Assembly (NCBI GenBank): GCA_964429805.1
Contig: CAYSDH010000060.1
Location: forward strand, 1 to 18,317
Direction: 5' to 3'
Length of the DNA stretch: 18,317 bases
DNA from: CAYSDH01 sp964429805
GTDB lineage: Bacteria; Bacteroidota; Bacteroidia; Flavobacteriales_D; JABDKJ01
The notes beneath the pieces were generated by a model that saw only the letters and a list, made by a program, of their open reading frames with translations, made no database searches and was not told the DNA's origin. Position numbers and translations under genes: made by a program. Positions 14,820 to 18,317 of this stretch are shown here, in pieces. Within the stretch, counting starts at the first letter, position 1, and each line of letters starts with the position of its first letter.

Positions 14820-16688
14820 ATGTTAAATAACTATGACATAATAGTAGTCGGTGCAGGGCATGCCGGTAATGAAGCCGCTGCGGCAGCAGCAAATCTAGGC
14901 TCCTCTGTTCTGCTCATCACGATGAACATGGGTGTGATTGGCCAGATGTCATGCAACCCAGCCATGGGTGGCGTAGCCAAAGGCCAAATAGTCAGAGAAA
15001 TTGATGCTCTCGGAGGGTACTCAGGCATCATAACCGATAAGACAGCCATACAGTTTCGAATGCTGAATAGAAGTAAGGGTCCAGCCATGTGGTCTCCTCG
15101 TGCTCAAAGTGACCGCTTACTATTTGCTAATGAGTGGCGCTTGATGTTGGAGCAAACCAAAGGTGTGGACTTTTGGCAAGACATGGTGTCTGGCATCATC
15201 TGTGAGAACGGAAAGGTCATTGGGGTTAAGACACAAATGGGTCAACGTATCTATTGCAAGTCCGTAATCCTAACTAATGGGACCTTTCTCAACGGCCTCA
15301 TTCACCTGGGAGAGAAAAACTTTGGAGGCGGACGCGCAGGTGAACGCGCATCTACAGGTATCACCGAAGAGCTTATAACGCTTGGCTTTGAGACTGGTCG
15401 CATGAAGACCGGCACACCACCTCGAGTAGACGGCAGAAGTCTCGATTACTCTGTGATGGAAGAGCAAGCCGGAGATGAGAACCCTAAAAAATTCTCGTTT
15501 TTAGAATCTATAAAGCCACTGACCGAACAACGATCTTGTCATATCACCTATACCTCAAATCAAGTACATGATGAGTTGAGAACAGGATTTGACCGCAGCC
15601 CCATGTTTAATGGTGCCATACAAAGTGCCGGTCCAAGATATTGCCCGTCTATAGAAGACAAGATAAATCGCTTTGCTGAAAGGGATAGACACCAAATTTT
15701 TGTTGAGCCAGAGGGCTGGCATACATGTGAGGTCTATGTCAACGGTTTTTCAACCAGCCTACCCGAAGAGGTGCAGCTTTCTGCACTGAGAATGGTCAAA
15801 GGTTTTGAGCAAGTAAAAATGTTTAGACCAGGTTACGCCATAGAGTATGACTACTTCCCTCCTACTCAATTGACCCATTCGTTAGAAACTAAGCCAGTTT
15901 CAAATTTATTTTTTGCAGGTCAGATTAACGGGACTACCGGATATGAAGAAGCAGCCTGCCAGGGTCTAATGGCCGGAATAAACGCCCACCAGAAAATTAA
16001 TGAAAAGGACCCCTTTATTCTCAATCGCTCTGAAGCATATATAGGCGTATTGATTGATGACCTTATTACAAAGGGTACTGAAGAACCATACCGCATGTTT
16101 ACCTCTAGAGCTGAATACCGCATACTCTTAAGGCAAGATAATGCTGACGAACGACTAAGTCCAAAGTCTCATGAACTAGGCCTAGCCTCAGACGAACGCT
16201 TGAAGCGAGTAGAGAAAAAGCTAAGGGAGCTGCACCAGGTCCGTAAGGTGCTGAACAAAGAAAGCGCAGACCCTCTAGATGTAAACCCAATTCTAGAAGG
16301 TATTGGTTCGTCACCTCTAAAACAAAAGGTGAAATGGAGTAGTGTCCTCACTAGACCAGGTATGGAATTGGACTTAGCGTTTAGCGCATCTACACAGTTG
16401 CGCGATAAAATTGACGCCATCACTGCAGACGAAGAGGTGATAGAACAGACCGAATTGCAAATCAAATACGAGGGCTACATCAAGAAAGAGCAGGACCTTG
16501 CCAATAGATTTTCGAGCCTTGAAAGCGTTAAGTTGAGCAGTATAGACTATCGCAAATTGAGCTCATTGTCTTCAGAGGCAGTTGAAAAGCTGACTAAAAT
16601 ACAGCCCGCCACACTTGGTCAGGCCTCCCGAATTAGTGGTGTTTCGCCATCAGATATATCCATATTAATGGTCCACCTCGGACGATAA
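14820..16688 (+). CDS. mnmG: tRNA uridine-5-carboxymethylaminomethyl(34) synthesis enzyme MnmG (GidA)
   Basis: 622 residues, the normal MnmG length. The N-terminal FAD-binding motif is VVGAGHAGNEAA (GAGHAG at 11-16). Signature 1 is GPRYCPSIEDK (271-281), with the conserved catalytic-type Cys275; SCNPAMGG carries the other conserved Cys (45). Signature 2 is GQINGTTGYEEAACQG (367-382). The C-terminal helical domain that binds tRNA and MnmE is intact. With MnmE, MnmG installs the cmnm5 group on wobble uridine 34 of certain tRNAs in the cytoplasm, using FAD, methylene-tetrahydrofolate and glycine. The ATG follows a parS-like site by 3 bp. The stop codon TAA (16686-16688) shares its last base with the ATG of the next gene, so those two are probably one transcript. 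Confidence 0.98.
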   Translation: MLNNYDIIVVGAGHAGNEAAAAAANLGSSVLLITMNMGVIGQMSCNPAMGGVAKGQIVREIDALGGYSGIITDKTAIQFRMLNRSKGPAMWSPRAQSDRLLFANEWRLMLEQTKGVDFWQDMVSGIICENGKVIGVKTQMGQRIYCKSVILTNGTFLNGLIHLGEKNFGGGRAGERASTGITEELITLGFETGRMKTGTPPRVDGRSLDYSVMEEQAGDENPKKFSFLESIKPLTEQRSCHITYTSNQVHDELRTGFDRSPMFNGAIQSAGPRYCPSIEDKINRFAERDRHQIFVEPEGWHTCEVYVNGFSTSLPEEVQLSALRMVKGFEQVKMFRPGYAIEYDYFPPTQLTHSLETKPVSNLFFAGQINGTTGYEEAACQGLMAGINAHQKINEKDPFILNRSEAYIGVLIDDLITKGTEEPYRMFTSRAEYRILLRQDNADERLSPKSHELGLASDERLKRVEKKLRELHQVRKVLNKESADPLDVNPILEGIGSSPLKQKVKWSSVLTRPGMELDLAFSASTQLRDKIDAITADEEVIEQTELQIKYEGYIKKEQDLANRFSSLESVKLSSIDYRKLSSLSSEAVEKLTKIQPATLGQASRISGVSPSDISILMVHLGR

Positions 16689-17596
16689 TGTTTCACGTGG
16701 AACACTCAGAAAAACACATCGAAACCTGTCCAGTTTGCTCATCAAACTCGCTGACTAAAAGCCACGCCTCCAAAGACCACACTGTTTCCAAAAAGGGATT
16801 TCAGGTGCTGCGCTGTCCCGACTGCACTCTAAAAATCACAAGCCCTAGGCCGGAAGATAATCAGCTTGGCGAGTATTATAAAAGTGAGGAATACGTATCT
16901 CACACCTCATCAAAAAAGGGGCTTATAAATGCGGTTTACCATCACGTTAGAACATATACTCTTGGTAGAAAACTATCCCTGATTCAGTCCATAAACAACC
17001 CAAAATCCATTTTGGATTATGGATGTGGCACCGGAGATTTTCTAAAACGTTGCGCAGATTCTGGTATACGTGTTAGAGGGGTGGAGCCCGATGAAGGGGC
17101 CAGAAAATTAGCCTTGTCAAAACTGTCTGGCAGCGTGTCTGACTTAGACCAGATTTATGCAGAGAAAGACCAATACGATATTATCTCGCTGTGGCATGTG
17201 CTTGAACATGTTGCTGATTTAAACACCGTGCTTGAGCGTTTGATTTCCAAGCTTTCAACGAACGGACATCTAATTGTCGCTGTTCCTAATCCAGACTCCA
17301 CAGACGCAACTTACTATAAAGAAGAATGGGCAGCATGGGATGTGCCCAGACACCTCTGGCATTTTTCCCCTCAGAGTTTTATCAGTCTTATGGCTAAACA
17401 CAACATGGATGTAGTTACAATTAAACCAATGTGGTTTGACTCCTTTTATGTGAGTATGCTTTCTGAAAAGAATTCTGGTGGGTCAATTGTTAGAGCCTTC
17501 TTTATTGGTCTTTACTCAAACTTCAAGGCTCTTTGGTCGAAAAAGCCGATTTGCTCAAGCCAAATCTATATAGCACGCCCCAAATTGGCCAAATAA
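16688..17596 (+). CDS. Zinc-ribbon class I SAM-dependent methyltransferase beginning MFHVEH
   Basis: 302 residues. The first six, MFHVEH, are dictated by the overlapping parS-like site. A four-Cys zinc ribbon follows (C14, C17, C43, C46: CPVC and CPDC), with DHTVSKKGFQVLRC between the pairs and TSPRP after it, as in a common Bacteroidota methyltransferase group. SAM motif I is ILDYGCGTGDFL (108-119), GVEPDE holds the ribose-binding acid, and LWHVLEHV and LIVAVPNPDS are the later motifs. The C-terminal part, with the conserved-looking EEWAAWDVPRHLWHFSP, is typical of the Methyltransf_23 type. It is not RsmG: the zinc ribbon and motif layout differ. It overlaps the mnmG stop by one base. The substrate is unknown; RNA, lipid, quinone or sugar are all open. 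Confidence 0.88.
   Translation: MFHVEHSEKHIETCPVCSSNSLTKSHASKDHTVSKKGFQVLRCPDCTLKITSPRPEDNQLGEYYKSEEYVSHTSSKKGLINAVYHHVRTYTLGRKLSLIQSINNPKSILDYGCGTGDFLKRCADSGIRVRGVEPDEGARKLALSKLSGSVSDLDQIYAEKDQYDIISLWHVLEHVADLNTVLERLISKLSTNGHLIVAVPNPDSTDATYYKEEWAAWDVPRHLWHFSPQSFISLMAKHNMDVVTIKPMWFDSFYVSMLSEKNSGGSIVRAFFIGLYSNFKALWSKKPICSSQIYIARPKLAK
16689..16704. promoter_or_regulatory. parS-like ParB-binding site overlapping the methyltransferase start
   Basis: TGTTTCACGTGGAACA matches parS consensus at 15 of 16 positions; the only change is A to G at position 12. It begins at the second base of the ATG start codon, so the site is also coding and yields MFHVEH. The same arrangement, with the same peptide, is known at the start of rsmG (gidB) genes in other bacteria. 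Together with the site at 14801 it brackets mnmG over 1.9 kb. Confidence 0.85.
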
Positions 17597-17791
17597 GCCA
17601 TTTTAAGGAGTTTTTACCTCCTAACAATGGGGTTGGCAGGGTCTTGTGGTGTTTTCGCCTTAGACAGGGTCTCACACACCGCTCATTATCAGGTGCTTAG
17701 CTCATTCTAGGCTAATTTCTTTCAACTCAGCAATTCTCGAACACGTGTTGCTCCGAACTTGAGTATTTTTGCGCCCTAAAAATTTCATAGT
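17597..17791. other. 195-bp intergenic region before the aldehyde dehydrogenase gene
   Basis: Seven bases after the methyltransferase stop there is a 7-bp hairpin with one bulged A (about 17603-17624, TTAAGGAG with CTCCTAA) but no T run after it, so it is at best a weak terminator. Further on there is a 10-bp palindrome AACACGTGTT (17740-17749) and a -7 element listed separately. No small ORF with convincing features was seen. Confidence 0.5.
17764..17771 (+). promoter_or_regulatory. Bacteroidota -7 promoter element for the aldehyde dehydrogenase gene
   Basis: TATTTTTG matches TAnnTTTG exactly, 20 bp before the ATG at 17792. No clear -33 TTTG is present at the expected distance. The leader would be very short (about 14 nt), which is acceptable in Bacteroidota. 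Confidence 0.42.
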
Positions 17792-18317
17792 ATGGCAAGT
17801 ATTGACATTCAAAAAACGCTCAGCACTTTGGGCTTAAAAAGTGAGAACCCAGGATGTTCCACAGGAAGACAACATTTTGGTTCAGGTCAGAGCATTGATT
17901 CTTTCACTCCTGTAGATGGATCAAAAATTGCCTCAGTCAGCACGGCAACAAGTGAAGACTTTGAAAAGGTCTTGTCATCTGCTCAAGATGCGTTTAAGGT
18001 TTGGCGACAAATGACCGCACCTCATCGTGGTGAGATTGTAAGACAGTATGGTGAAAAGCTTCGTAAATACAAACAAGCGCTTGGTGAACTTGTGACTTAT
18101 GAAATGGGTAAATCGCTTCAAGAAGGACTTGGAGAGGTTCAAGAAATGATTGACATCTGTGACTTCGCTGTTGGGTTGTCGCGTCAACTATATGGTCTGA
18201 CAATGCACTCAGAAAGACCACAACACAGAATGTATGAGCAGTACCACCCGCTTGGAGTAGTTGGTATTATTAGTGCCTTTAACTTTCCTGTTGCCGTGTG
18301 GAACTGGAACACTGCGC
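17792..18317 (+). CDS. ALDH7-family aldehyde dehydrogenase (aminoadipate semialdehyde type), 5' part only
   Basis: The ATG at 17792 opens a frame that runs off the window end after 175 codons. The protein begins MASIDIQKTLSTLGL and contains NPGCSTG, then SFTPVDG, MTAPHRGEIVRQYGEKLR, EMGKSLQEG, the ALDH7 block GEVQEMIDICDFAVGLSRQL, and HPLGVVGIISAFNFPVAVWNWN. The last is the N-terminal part of the NAD-binding Rossmann region. These motifs are those of antiquitin/AmaB-type enzymes, which oxidise alpha-aminoadipate semialdehyde (piperideine-6-carboxylate) in lysine breakdown. The catalytic Cys and Glu lie beyond the window, so catalysis cannot be confirmed here. It has its own apparent -7 element and is probably not co-transcribed with the preceding methyltransferase. 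Confidence 0.92.
   Translation, partial: MASIDIQKTLSTLGLKSENPGCSTGRQHFGSGQSIDSFTPVDGSKIASVSTATSEDFEKVLSSAQDAFKVWRQMTAPHRGEIVRQYGEKLRKYKQALGELVTYEMGKSLQEGLGEVQEMIDICDFAVGLSRQLYGLTMHSERPQHRMYEQYHPLGVVGIISAFNFPVAVWNWNTA

Noticed and set aside
16688..17596. rsmG (gidB), suggested by the MFHVEH start and the position after mnmG.
   Set aside because: The protein has a four-Cys zinc ribbon and a 302-residue layout unlike RsmG; only the parS-encoded N-terminus is shared.
17603..17624. Intrinsic terminator after the methyltransferase gene.
   Set aside because: The stem is short with a bulge and no T run follows; kept only as a note in the intergenic entry.
17740..17749. The palindrome AACACGTGTT as a third parS site.
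   Set aside because: It shares the CACGTG core but hardly any flanking parS positions, so it is most likely chance symmetry.

Overview
The window looks like a chromosomal piece of a Bacteroidota bacterium, probably a marine member of the Flavobacteriia or a relative. The evidence is a type IX secretion (T9SS) C-terminal sorting domain, Bacteroidota-type -7 elements (TAnnTTTG) in place of sigma70 boxes, weak or absent Shine-Dalgarno sequences, a short Wza-like lipoprotein, and a DUF354 protein in a polysaccharide operon. Everything below rests on reading the sequence; no database search was run.

Positions 1-8668 (minus strand) hold a compact, co-directional surface polysaccharide operon. In transcription order it runs: HisF2/WbuZ-type protein, DUF354 GT-B-like protein, atypical bacterial sugar transferase, Wza-like export lipoprotein, Wzc-like co-polymerase/tyrosine kinase, Wzx-like flippase, then two paralogous SAM methyltransferases, the second cut by the window edge. 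Several junctions are 1-26 bp overlaps, so translational coupling is likely. The logic is lipid-linked sugar assembly (sugar transferase, DUF354 protein), decoration (HisF2-type nitrogen chemistry, methylation), flipping (Wzx), and chain-length control with export (Wzc, Wza).

Positions 8756-14603 (minus strand) hold two large secreted proteins. The first is a 1223-aa T9SS cargo protein with thrombospondin-3-like calcium repeats, a duplicated ~158-residue module and a parallel beta-helix. The second is a GH9 cellulase-family enzyme ending in a dockerin-like double calcium loop. They may act on carbohydrate in or around the same cell surface, but that link rests on proximity only.

Positions 14801-18317 (plus strand) are housekeeping: mnmG, a zinc-ribbon methyltransferase overlapping its stop codon, and the start of an ALDH7-family aldehyde dehydrogenase. 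mnmG is bracketed by two near-consensus parS (ParB-binding) sites. The second doubles as the start codon region of the methyltransferase and encodes MFHVEH. This suggests the segment lies in the origin-proximal, ParB-loaded part of the chromosome.

No tRNA, rRNA, CRISPR array, insertion sequence or integrase was seen. No gene-free stretch exceeds 300 bp; the largest gaps (160, 216 and 195 bp) are described individually. The most unusual points are the parS pair, the sugar transferase without a visible membrane anchor, the HisF homologue lacking the first catalytic Asp and any partner in the window, and the GH9 enzyme with a dockerin-like tail but no T9SS signal.
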